From Fidelibacterota bacterium (lineage in GTDB: Bacteria > Fidelibacterota > UBA8477 > JABMPR01): a stretch of DNA of 64,000 bases. Under the pieces are notes generated by a model. The model was not told the origin of the DNA. It searched no databases and worked only from the letters and a program-made list of their open reading frames with translations. Positions 34,375 to 42,258 of the stretch are shown piece by piece (position 1 is the stretch's first letter; the number at the start of each line of letters is the position of its first letter). Location of the stretch: assembly GCA_021734255.1 (NCBI GenBank), contig JAIPJM010000002.1:1-64000 (forward strand), in the 5' to 3' direction. Made by a program: the position numbers and the translations under genes.

Positions 34375-35670
34375 TCATACCTCAACAAATATTGATAAAT
34401 ATTCAAATTTCGGTGCAAGTTTTCCGTGGTGAGCGATGACTGCTTTCTTCACCTCCATGGGCAGATCAAGATCTTCATATTTTTTGGAGTAGTCGCAAGC
34501 TCCCATCGCATATACGAATGGTGCCAGGGCATCACCAAAGGCTTCTGAAGCCTCTCTTGGTAGCTCAGCGGGCAGATTGTCTACTGCCATGACAAGTGGG
34601 CCCTTACCCTGAAATCCAGATATTGCTTCGCCATCCTCTATTTGATAGACATATACCGGATCTGAACTGGGTGTAGAACCCACATTAAACTGAATGGATC
34701 CATCAATATCACACGTAATATCACCGACCACCTGCAATCTGGGCACAAGGCTATAGTGCGCTCTGATCTCATCCAGAGTGATGAGGCGAGGGCAGTCAGC
34801 TGTCCAATAAATACAATTTACCAGTATATCCAATCGCTCCAGATAGAGGTAAAACTTGGATTCATATTCACCTGCATTAATAAAATAGTCCTTCAGATCA
34901 AAACCCTCACCATCATGACGCTGAAACATATCTGATTCTTCGAAAACGACCTTGACCAGTTTTCCCTTGTAAGCACCAAGCTCAGCATGAAGAAGTTCCT
35001 GGGGTGAGATTTCAACGAGTGGCAAGAGATCGAGGATCTCCTGTGCCCCTTTTGAGACATTACCATAGCCAGTTAGACCAACAACAAGCGCTGGTTTGTC
35101 AGCCAACCAGGATGTGAGCTCTGGACCCAGTGCACTTAGTTCTGCCTTAATATGCGAAAGATCCTTGTATTCCTTGGCCTGTTTGATCTTCAGGAAGGGG
35201 GTCTCCTGACCAAGAACCTGCATTCTTTGACCATAAGCCCATAATGAGTTCACCATACCAGCCAACCCGGCATGCACGCCAAAGAAGACCAATCGTCTGT
35301 CATTTTCGTCAGCGATCAGTTCATAATCCAAGAGGGTTGCACCCACATCCAGGATATGCTGGAGCATGGGCATGTTGTAGTCCTGTCCCTTGATCGTATG
35401 CGAAAAATAGAGGTAGGCCTGTCCACCCCGGATATCCTTGGTCTTGATCTCTTTTACGGCGATCACCAGGTTCTCATCTTGCAGATCTTCGGACATTTTT
35501 ATCCCACGTGAGGTAAATTCAGTGTTGTCAAACTTACGCTGATCTGAGGGTGAAACCGTGATGGTTAGATCTGGATATTTTTGCTGTAATTTCTCTATCT
35601 GAGCAGGGGTTAGAGGGATTCGTCCTTCCCCAGATTTATGCTCAGCCATGATACCGATTTTGACTGTCAT
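34375..35670 (-). CDS. Lysine-ketoglutarate reductase (LKR)
   Basis: This 431-residue enzyme resembles the N-terminal domain of AASS and the AlaDh/PNT-N fold: MAEHKSGEGRIPLTPAQI near the start, AYLYFSHTIKGQDYNMPM, DYELIADENDRRLVFFG, then a nucleotide-binding half with VVGLTGYGNVSKGAQEIL and a catalytic-domain island NCIYWTADCPRLIT. It joins lysine and 2-oxoglutarate to saccharopine with a reduced nicotinamide cofactor. As first gene of the operon it has AGGG 7 bases before the ATG. No regulator lies beside the operon. Confidence 0.92.
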   Translation of the reverse strand: MTVKIGIMAEHKSGEGRIPLTPAQIEKLQQKYPDLTITVSPSDQRKFDNTEFTSRGIKMSEDLQDENLVIAVKEIKTKDIRGGQAYLYFSHTIKGQDYNMPMLQHILDVGATLLDYELIADENDRRLVFFGVHAGLAGMVNSLWAYGQRMQVLGQETPFLKIKQAKEYKDLSHIKAELSALGPELTSWLADKPALVVGLTGYGNVSKGAQEILDLLPLVEISPQELLHAELGAYKGKLVKVVFEESDMFQRHDGEGFDLKDYFINAGEYESKFYLYLERLDILVNCIYWTADCPRLITLDEIRAHYSLVPRLQVVGDITCDIDGSIQFNVGSTPSSDPVYVYQIEDGEAISGFQGKGPLVMAVDNLPAELPREASEAFGDALAPFVYAMGACDYSKKYEDLDLPMEVKKAVIAHHGKLAPKFEYLSIFVEV

Positions 35671-35824
35671 TTATCCCTGATTCCTATCCTAAAAGATGTG
35701 AACAAAATAAAGCCGTTGAATATAGTTTCAGGCCCATCTTTCTCAAGCGATAAGCGTTCCAAAATGATTTGAGTTTATCAATTTATCCGGAGGCTTGTTC
35801 ACAGGTGTTTATTGAAGGCTATTA

Positions 35825-36454
35825 TTACTTATTGTGGTTGATCCTGGCCCATTTGTCCGCCATTTCCTCAAACCACTTGCCATCTAATTTTGATTGTGGG
35901 TACTCGCCAGCTTCAAGGCGTTGCCGACATGCTTCAAAGAGGATCACAGCAGTGGCGACAGACACATTCAGGCTCTCTACCATACCAAACATGGGGATGA
36001 GGATATTCTGATCTGCAAACTCAGTCATTTGTGCTGAGACACCACGATTCTCATTTCCCAGGACAATGGCTGAGGGTTGGGTCCAATCAATGTTGTGGAT
36101 CGGAACGGAATCAACATCCAGATGAGTAGTATAGATCTTATAATTTCTGGCCCTCAGGTCCTCAACCAGTTTTAGTGGGTCATCGTATTGATTCTGCTTT
36201 ACCCATTTACCCCCTGAGGCTGTTACCTTCGGATGTAAAGCCGGAAATGTTTCCTTCGTATAAAGGAGTTGTACTTCTTCTATCCCAACAGCATCTGCAG
36301 AGCGAAATATTGCACCTACATTATGTGGATCGTGGATGTTCTCGATAACAACGGTGAGGTCTCGTTGCCGATTGGCCAGAACCCTCTGGATGGTGGATAA
36401 GCGCTTTTCGGTGATCTGACGAAGGAGGCGGTCCTTATGTTCATCTGAGATCAA
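35825..36454 (-). CDS. trmH: tRNA (Gm18) 2'-O-methyltransferase TrmH-like (SpoU)
   Basis: SPOUT-fold methyltransferase. Family motifs are VIENIHDPHNVGAIFRSADAVG (motif 1, shown in part), IVLGNENRGVS (motif 2) and IPMFGMVESLNVSVATAV (motif 3, the knot). A TTG start at 36454 is chosen: it follows the upstream stop by 8 bp and matches the length of TrmH (about 209 residues). The longer frame (to 36610) runs through the ybjQ-like gene. No clear ribosome site exists, so translation may depend on coupling to the upstream gene. Gm18 is assigned by resemblance to TrmH; an rRNA target is the alternative. Confidence 0.85.
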   Translation of the reverse strand: MISDEHKDRLLRQITEKRLSTIQRVLANRQRDLTVVIENIHDPHNVGAIFRSADAVGIEEVQLLYTKETFPALHPKVTASGGKWVKQNQYDDPLKLVEDLRARNYKIYTTHLDVDSVPIHNIDWTQPSAIVLGNENRGVSAQMTEFADQNILIPMFGMVESLNVSVATAVILFEACRQRLEAGEYPQSKLDGKWFEEMADKWARINHNK

Positions 36455-36461
36455 CTTGGGT

Positions 36462-36779
36462 TTATCGACACTTAACCGCTGTTCCGTAAGCCATAACTTC
36501 TGCAGTCCCCTGCATGACCATGGCTGTTGAAAACCGAACGGATACAATGGCATCGCCTCCCATTTCTTCGGCGCGCTGCTGCATCCTCTCGATGGCCTGG
36601 TTTCGGGCATGGGCCATCATTTCAGTGTACTCTGGCAGTTCACCGCCAACCAGGGTACGCAAGCCTGCAATGATATCTCGTCCAATATTTCTGGCACGAA
36701 TTGTACTGCCCATGGCTACACCCAGGTGCTGAATTATTTCTTTTCCTGCCACTGTTTCAGTTGTATACCACTCTACCAT
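36462..36779 (-). CDS. YbjQ family (UPF0145) protein
   Basis: This 105-residue protein belongs to the YbjQ/UPF0145 family, thought to form pentameric rings. VAMGSTIRARNIGRDI, GELPEYTEMMAHARNQA and ERMQQRAEEMGGDAIVSVRF are diagnostic. Some members are called heavy-metal binding, but no cysteine cluster is seen (a single C near the end). The start overlaps the upstream membrane-protein gene by 7 bp. The role is unknown. Confidence 0.88.
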   Translation of the reverse strand: MVEWYTTETVAGKEIIQHLGVAMGSTIRARNIGRDIIAGLRTLVGGELPEYTEMMAHARNQAIERMQQRAEEMGGDAIVSVRFSTAMVMQGTAEVMAYGTAVKCR

Positions 36780-37012
36780 TTATCCCTCCTGAATGTTTCT
36801 TTCTCTTCCCTTTTCCATTTTTGCGACAATACAATTGCGACACCAACTGCAGCCACAAGCAGACTCGACCCGAACAATATTTTTCCACCTGCTGACAGGG
36901 GTGCCTGGGTCAGAATGACCGGTACGATCCTGACTAAAGCCAGTGCCGAAGCGATGATGATGAGGGCGATGACGATCCAGGCAAAAAGATCTGCTTCATG
37001 CCTTTCATTCAT
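36773..37012 (-). CDS. Small two-helix membrane protein
   Basis: This 79-residue protein has helices at about 9-31 and 42-63 and a basic C-terminus (KWKREEKETFRRDKW). The start at 37012 is set by GAGGAGG six bases upstream, inside the end of the DUF971 gene. Function unknown. It is coupled to the DUF971 and YbjQ genes on either side. Confidence 0.65.
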   Translation of the reverse strand: MNERHEADLFAWIVIALIIIASALALVRIVPVILTQAPLSAGGKILFGSSLLVAAVGVAIVLSQKWKREEKETFRRDKW

Positions 37013-37319
37013 TTTCATCCTCCTCTGTTCCAAGCTTTCTCAGGAGATCCAGAGTATATATCCCCGAATCATGTCTGTCCTCCCAGACAAATTGGAGGGC
37101 ATAATGTCCCACCCAACGGAACGAATCGAGCTGATAGGTTTTTTCCGATTTCAACATGGGGAGACCGAAGGTCTTATTGCCAAAAAGATCGCTTTCACCT
37201 GAACAATTGGCACAGGGGCATGCATCGCGTAATTTGTGAAGATCGATGAACATTTCGACATCATCCTCCCAGCGAATGGCAATCCCGACGGGGAACTGTT
37301 TAATTTCTTTTATTTTCAT
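37005..37319 (-). CDS. DUF971 protein with zinc-site cysteines
   Basis: This 104-residue protein matches DUF971, the N-terminal domain of gamma-butyrobetaine hydroxylases. In bacteria it often stands alone, sometimes near Fe-S or ParA-type genes. The DACPCANCSGE motif (about residues 33-43) supplies three cysteines for a metal site. DSFRWVGHYALQFVWEDRHDSGIYT is the conserved second half, seen here in pieces. Role unknown. First gene of a four-gene operon that ends in trmH. Confidence 0.88.
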   Translation of the reverse strand: MKIKEIKQFPVGIAIRWEDDVEMFIDLHKLRDACPCANCSGESDLFGNKTFGLPMLKSEKTYQLDSFRWVGHYALQFVWEDRHDSGIYTLDLLRKLGTEEDENE

Positions 37320-37380
37320 AGTCCTGCTCTTTTGGTGATAAATATAATTCGATGTGTCACTACCTGGCTATGAAAATAAT

Positions 37381-37464
37381 ATCATCCTGAGTGGTACGAA
37401 GGATCTTGATCCTGCATGTTCCATTTCAAATGTGAGATTCTTCGCTTACGCCCCGAATGACACC
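37381..37464. repeat. REP/MITE-like imperfect inverted repeat
   Basis: TCATCCTGAGTGGTACGAAG at one end and the reverse complement TGTCATTCGGGGCGTAAGCG at the other form an imperfect 28-bp inverted repeat around a 30-bp centre. GTCATTCTGAG...GAAGAATCT elements of this form are widespread intergenic repeats in several phyla. No coding frame overlaps it. Confidence 0.55.
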
Positions 37465-37491
37465 TTCCTGGGGTAGGCGCATACCAAAGAA

Positions 37492-37516
37492 AAGCCCCAG
37501 AATGATCCCGGGGCTT
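37492..37516. terminator. Bidirectional intrinsic terminator
   Basis: AAGCCCC (37492-37498) pairs with GGGGCTT (37510-37516). GATTTTTATTTTT follows on the + strand, and CTTTTC on the minus strand marks the end of the MFS gene stopping at 37543. Confidence 0.75.
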
Positions 37517-37542
37517 CGATTTTTATTTTTGGTAATAGCTGG

Positions 37543-38883
37543 CTAATCAGAATGTGCTTCAATATATGCTGCTTCACGCTTGCCTTCTTCTTCATCAACA
37601 AATTTGAAGAGAACGGCTCCAACGACGAAGAGGATCACCACAGAACCGATGCCCCAGCGGGACGCGATCTGGCCAATAGCCTCCAGCTCTTCGGGCGTTG
37701 AGGCCAACGGTGCCAGGGTTCCTTTAATGGTAAGACCTACGATACCAATGAGCATTGGACCAAGAATGGCGGCAAATTTACCCAGCATATTAAAGAATCC
37801 GTAGAATTCACCCTCCTGACCCTTGGGGATCAATCTGGAGAAATATGACCGACTCAAGGCCTGGATGCCCCCCTGAACAAGTCCAATGGCAATTGCGAGG
37901 GAGTAGAATTCTATGGGCTTGGTCATGAGAACGCCCCAGAAGGTGATGATCATGTAGGCAAAGATGGCGAGATAAATAGATCGTCGCACGCCCCATCTCT
38001 CTCCCATCCGACCAAAAATAATCGCAGCTGGAAAGCCGACGAACTGGGTGATCAGAAGGGCGATGATCAGGTCAGTAGATTCAAAACCCAGGGACATACC
38101 ATAGTCAACGGCCATGCGGATAATGGTATCCACACCATCAATATAGAACCAATAAGCTGCAAGGAATAGGGAGACTGTCTGCAGGTGTCTGATCTTCTTC
38201 CAGGTGTCCAAATATTGCTTTATTCCAGCCTTAACAATGGCCAGAGCATTCATAGAATGTGTTTTTTTTGCCTCATCTACCCAAAAGATGGTAAATAGAG
38301 TAAATCCTCCCCACCAGAGTGCAACTGAGAGAAAGGCATAACGTACCGCCTCACTTGCATCTGCCAATCCAAAGGTCTCTGGCATGAGCGTCATGGCAAC
38401 ATTCAGGGCGAACAGAACACCACCACCCAGGTACCCCATTCCAAATCCGAGTCCAGATACGCGATCGATCTCATGTTTTCCTGCTACGCTGGGGAGCAGA
38501 GAATCATAAAATATATTCGCTCCGGAGAATCCAATAATACCCATGACATAGACAAATACAGCCATGGCCCAATCCCCTTGTTGAACGAGGAACAGACCAG
38601 CTGTCATGAGAGCACCCAGATATGCGAAGAAAATGAGGAATTTCTTCTTGGCTGACCCCTTATCAGCAATGGCCCCAAGGATGGGTGCCATAAGGGCGAC
38701 GATGAGGCTGGCGATCGAATTTGCTACTCCCAGCTGAGCAGTACTCACATTCACATCCGTACCGACACTCCAATACTCCTTGAAAAAGATCGGGAAGAAT
38801 CCAGCCATAACGGTGGTGGCAAAGGCTGAATTGGCCCAATCATACATGGCCCATCCCCATATTTGTTTCTTCGGTTTATCCAT
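37543..38883 (-). CDS. MFS transporter, UMF1/Atg22-like
   Basis: This 446-residue, 12-helix major facilitator opens with WGWAMYDWANSAFATTV, the signature of the UMF1 group related to fungal Atg22 (a vacuolar amino-acid exporter). The next conserved part is GAIADKGSAKKKFLIFFAYLGA (loop 2-3 motif, in pieces). Bacterial members are thought to move amino acids or small sugars, but the substrate is unknown. AGGAC lies before the start. It stands alone with its own terminator. Confidence 0.9.
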   Translation of the reverse strand: MDKPKKQIWGWAMYDWANSAFATTVMAGFFPIFFKEYWSVGTDVNVSTAQLGVANSIASLIVALMAPILGAIADKGSAKKKFLIFFAYLGALMTAGLFLVQQGDWAMAVFVYVMGIIGFSGANIFYDSLLPSVAGKHEIDRVSGLGFGMGYLGGGVLFALNVAMTLMPETFGLADASEAVRYAFLSVALWWGGFTLFTIFWVDEAKKTHSMNALAIVKAGIKQYLDTWKKIRHLQTVSLFLAAYWFYIDGVDTIIRMAVDYGMSLGFESTDLIIALLITQFVGFPAAIIFGRMGERWGVRRSIYLAIFAYMIITFWGVLMTKPIEFYSLAIAIGLVQGGIQALSRSYFSRLIPKGQEGEFYGFFNMLGKFAAILGPMLIGIVGLTIKGTLAPLASTPEELEAIGQIASRWGIGSVVILFVVGAVLFKFVDEEEGKREAAYIEAHSD

Positions 38884-39119
38884 TAAATGTCCTCCAGGTC
38901 AGGTTGCTATATTCAAGGCTAACCTGAATGTGTATTGTTATAAACACCCGTAATTTTGAATCGAATTCATGAGCAATATAGGCCAATCTCTTAAGAAGCG
39001 AAGCAATTTTCATATGGCCCAACACCTGAATACTGGCCCCATACAAGAGGATCTGTATCTGTATGAGGCCAATATTCTGTTCCACGGGCTAGCTCACCAG
39101 GAGCAAGTGGATACGAATG

Positions 39120-40919
39120 CTATGCTGACTTCTTCTTTCCAAATTCTGGATCAATAGGCAGGAATTTCAGCATGACCAAACCAGGGATCGTTGCAATCAG
39201 GACCCAGATGAAGAATAGCTGATAGCCAATGGTCTCCTGCAGCCAACCACTGAACATACCTGGGATCATCATGCCAAGGGCCATAAAGCCGGTACAGATG
39301 GCGTAGTGAGCTGTCTTATGTTCACCTTCTGCCACCGTGATCATGTAAAGCATATATGCGGTGAAACCAAAGCCGTAACCGAACTGTTCAATGCCAACCA
39401 TGGTGGCAACCATGTAAAAGTTCTCTGGCTGGGCATAGGATAGATAAACATAAACAACATCTGGTAATTTCATAGCCAGGGCCATCCATAGGATCCAGAA
39501 TTTCAATCCCTGTCGGGCGGCTACGATACCACCCAGAATGCCACCCAGCGTGAGCATGATCGCTCCCAGGGTACCATAAATAAATCCATACTGTTGAGTT
39601 GTTAATCCAATCCCACCCGCCTCGATACTATCGATCATGAAGAGAGGTGCGATCTTGACTAACTGGGCCTCTCCAAAGCGATAGATCAGGATAAAGGTAA
39701 TAGCCAGACCGATCTTCTCCTTGGTGAAGAAGGAAACGAAAGTATGGAGGTAATTTTTAACAAAAGCGGCTGTATTTTCAACCACCATCCTTTTGTCCTC
39801 AGCCGGCTTGGGAAGTACAAAATAATGATAGATACAGAAGACCAAGAACATACCTGCCAGGACAAGGAAGGACAGGGTCCAGGCGAGTCTGATATTTCCC
39901 GAGCGTGCAATAAATAAGGCATCTGAGTTCGTCTTCAAGTTCGGATGAAGCTGAATAACAGCAATATAAGGGATGTTCCAGTTATCCTGATGAAAGACCA
40001 GGCGGGTGTCAGTCTGCAACCTGATGCTCTTGTCCCCGGAATCGATACCAAAGGTTACGACAATCTCCTCATCTACTTCCGGTCGAGCGCTCAAGGCAAT
40101 ATATGCCAAGCCAGCATTACCAACGCGCTCACCAGTTGGCGGTCCCTGGTGGTCAGCAAATGCAAGTGCAGCCAGATCCGTACTGTCAGTCATGCTCAGT
40201 CGGTTTGCGTTCCAGTAATTCGCCATGGTGATGAGCGAATCATACTGAACATTGGTCTGCGATCCCACGTGGATATTCAATTCTGCAGGTTGGATCTGGA
40301 TTCCCAGATCACCATCCACCGCTTCCAGCTCAGCCTTGCTCATATCTACGGTGTGGGTAATGCTGCCATTTTTCCTGGCGTGGACTTCGAAACTATAGTC
40401 TTCCAAGCCAGTATTACTCTCGATCATACCTGCGAAGATGATCAGTCCTCCCTGTCCAGCAATGATAGCCAAACGATAGAAGGTGGATCGAATGCCCACC
40501 CACCAGGCTTGTTCATGTTGGGATAGCCCGATCATGTAAAAGCCATCAGCAGCTATATCATGCGTCGCCGAACTGAAGGCCAGCAGCCAGAAGAAACCAA
40601 GCGTTAATTGAAAGAAAAAAGGTAAAGGAATGGTGAGCACGACCCCACCGAGTCCAGCACCGATGAGAAGCTGCATGGTGATGATCCAGAACCGTTTGGT
40701 CCGAACAATGTCTACCAGTGGGCTCCAGAAAGGTTTGATCACCCACGGAAGATATAGCCAGCTTGTATACAAGGCGATCTCAGTGTTTGAAATACCCATC
40801 CGCTTGTAAAAAACAACAGCGATAAGCATAACCACTGTGTATGGCACGCCCTCAGCAAAGTAGAGTGATGGGATCCAAAACCAGCCATTCCGTTTCTTCT
40901 GATCGGGAGCTTGCGACAT
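39120..40919 (-). CDS. AmpG-like MFS permease with a periplasmic insertion
   Basis: This 599-residue MFS protein of the AmpG (muropeptide importer) group has FAEGVPYTVVMLIAVVFYKRMGIS, YTSWLYLPWVIKPFWSPLVD and SATHDIAADGFYMI, typical of AmpG (shown in pieces). AmpG is normally 425-490 residues. The excess is a soluble insertion at about residues 167-340 between helices 5 and 6. By helix counting it faces the periplasm. It is rich in beta strands and acidic residues. The inserted domain may capture or filter cell-wall fragments. It is the last gene of the NamZ-GH18-NamZ operon, 19 bp after a NamZ gene, so peptidoglycan fragments are the likely cargo. Confidence 0.87.
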   Translation of the reverse strand: MSQAPDQKKRNGWFWIPSLYFAEGVPYTVVMLIAVVFYKRMGISNTEIALYTSWLYLPWVIKPFWSPLVDIVRTKRFWIITMQLLIGAGLGGVVLTIPLPFFFQLTLGFFWLLAFSSATHDIAADGFYMIGLSQHEQAWWVGIRSTFYRLAIIAGQGGLIIFAGMIESNTGLEDYSFEVHARKNGSITHTVDMSKAELEAVDGDLGIQIQPAELNIHVGSQTNVQYDSLITMANYWNANRLSMTDSTDLAALAFADHQGPPTGERVGNAGLAYIALSARPEVDEEIVVTFGIDSGDKSIRLQTDTRLVFHQDNWNIPYIAVIQLHPNLKTNSDALFIARSGNIRLAWTLSFLVLAGMFLVFCIYHYFVLPKPAEDKRMVVENTAAFVKNYLHTFVSFFTKEKIGLAITFILIYRFGEAQLVKIAPLFMIDSIEAGGIGLTTQQYGFIYGTLGAIMLTLGGILGGIVAARQGLKFWILWMALAMKLPDVVYVYLSYAQPENFYMVATMVGIEQFGYGFGFTAYMLYMITVAEGEHKTAHYAICTGFMALGMMIPGMFSGWLQETIGYQLFFIWVLIATIPGLVMLKFLPIDPEFGKKKSA

Positions 40920-40938
40920 AGGTATGTTTCCTTCCTAA

Positions 40939-42249
40939 TTATTTATAGATGATATATTTTTGCTGAAGGTCTGAATATGCCTGTAGTTCATCCTGGTAAA
41001 CGGCGATGATCTCCTGAGCAGCATGACCTGCATCAACCATCTCACGAAGATAAGTGCCACCCCAAAGTCTGTCAGGACCAGTCGCTCGTCGCCATCCAAA
41101 ATCATTGGGATATTCCTGTTTGGCTATGACCAGTAGATGAATAAGAAATTCAACCGGTTTGAAGGCATCCGGGTCAGTCACGTTAATTCTAAAGCCATTG
41201 ACCAGTTCGCCCTCAAAGATCGGGTTCATGGCAACGCCAGGCATATCAATTGGTGTAAACACGGCCGGTTCTAGGGTGTATCCCGTAATATCGGTATTTC
41301 GCAATCCGTTAATGATCGTCTGTGAATCAAAATAAGGGGTTCCGATCAGCTCAAATGGATATTCGGTCCCACGACCCTCAGAGATTGCCACACCTTCCAA
41401 TAAACACAGCCCTGGATAGGTCAGGGTTTCGTTGGTATTTCTCATATTCGGTGAGGGTGGTGTCCACTTCAGGTCGGTCTGGTCCCAATAGGTCCCCGTC
41501 CAGCCGTCACATTGAACCACATGCAGTTCTACAGAGTCTACGCCTTCTATCATCTTTTCTCCCACCACCATCTGGGCCAGTTCACCAATGGTAAGACCAT
41601 AGCGAATAGGGATCGGGTATAAACCGACAAAACTTTCGAATCCTTCATCACGAACATTCCCACCGATGGCCCTGCCGATGGGATTGGGTCGATCAAGGAT
41701 CATCACTGGGATATTGTACTGGGCCCCTGCCTGCATCACATAACCCATGGTGGAAATGTAGGTATAGAAACGTGCGCCTACATCCTGGATATCAAAAATG
41801 AGGACATCGATCTCTTCTATCATCTCTTCATCCGGCTGACGGGTTGCCCCATAAAGACTATATATCGGTACCTGGGTTTTTGGATCGATGGCAGTATCAA
41901 TGTGATCCCCGCCCTGTACATCCCCCCTAAAGCCGTGTTCAGGTGCATAGATGGCTTTTAATTCAACATCTGGTGCCTTGAAAAGTAGATCCACCAGGTG
42001 TTCACCATCGCGACTGAGTGCGGTATGATTGGTCACAACGCCAACACGTTTCCCCATCAGTGGTCTGAATTTCATCTGCTTCAACACATCCAGTCCAGTC
42101 AGGACGTGTTCGATCTCCTGGCTTACCTGTGTCTCTCCATACTGCTCTTGCTGTTCCTGATGTTGTCCCTTTGTTTCTGTCACCTCTGTTGTTGAGGCAC
42201 AGGTCCAGATGAAGAGTGGTATGACGAGTAATAATAAATTTCTTTTCAT
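40939..42249 (-). CDS. NamZ-like exo-beta-N-acetylmuramidase (DUF1343, GH171), copy 1
   Basis: This 436-residue envelope enzyme of the DUF1343/GH171 family removes terminal MurNAc from the non-reducing end of peptidoglycan strands. Markers are VGVVTNHTALSRDGEHLVD, IYAPEHGFRGD, IFDIQDVGARFYTY and MILDRPNPIGR. The signal (LLLVIPLFIWTCAS) has a weak lipobox. The other copy ends at 44683; identity is moderate, so they may differ in substrate. It starts 9 bp after the GH18 gene. Confidence 0.9.
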   Translation of the reverse strand: MKRNLLLLVIPLFIWTCASTTEVTETKGQHQEQQEQYGETQVSQEIEHVLTGLDVLKQMKFRPLMGKRVGVVTNHTALSRDGEHLVDLLFKAPDVELKAIYAPEHGFRGDVQGGDHIDTAIDPKTQVPIYSLYGATRQPDEEMIEEIDVLIFDIQDVGARFYTYISTMGYVMQAGAQYNIPVMILDRPNPIGRAIGGNVRDEGFESFVGLYPIPIRYGLTIGELAQMVVGEKMIEGVDSVELHVVQCDGWTGTYWDQTDLKWTPPSPNMRNTNETLTYPGLCLLEGVAISEGRGTEYPFELIGTPYFDSQTIINGLRNTDITGYTLEPAVFTPIDMPGVAMNPIFEGELVNGFRINVTDPDAFKPVEFLIHLLVIAKQEYPNDFGWRRATGPDRLWGGTYLREMVDAGHAAQEIIAVYQDELQAYSDLQQKYIIYK

Positions 42250-42258
42250 GATCTACTC

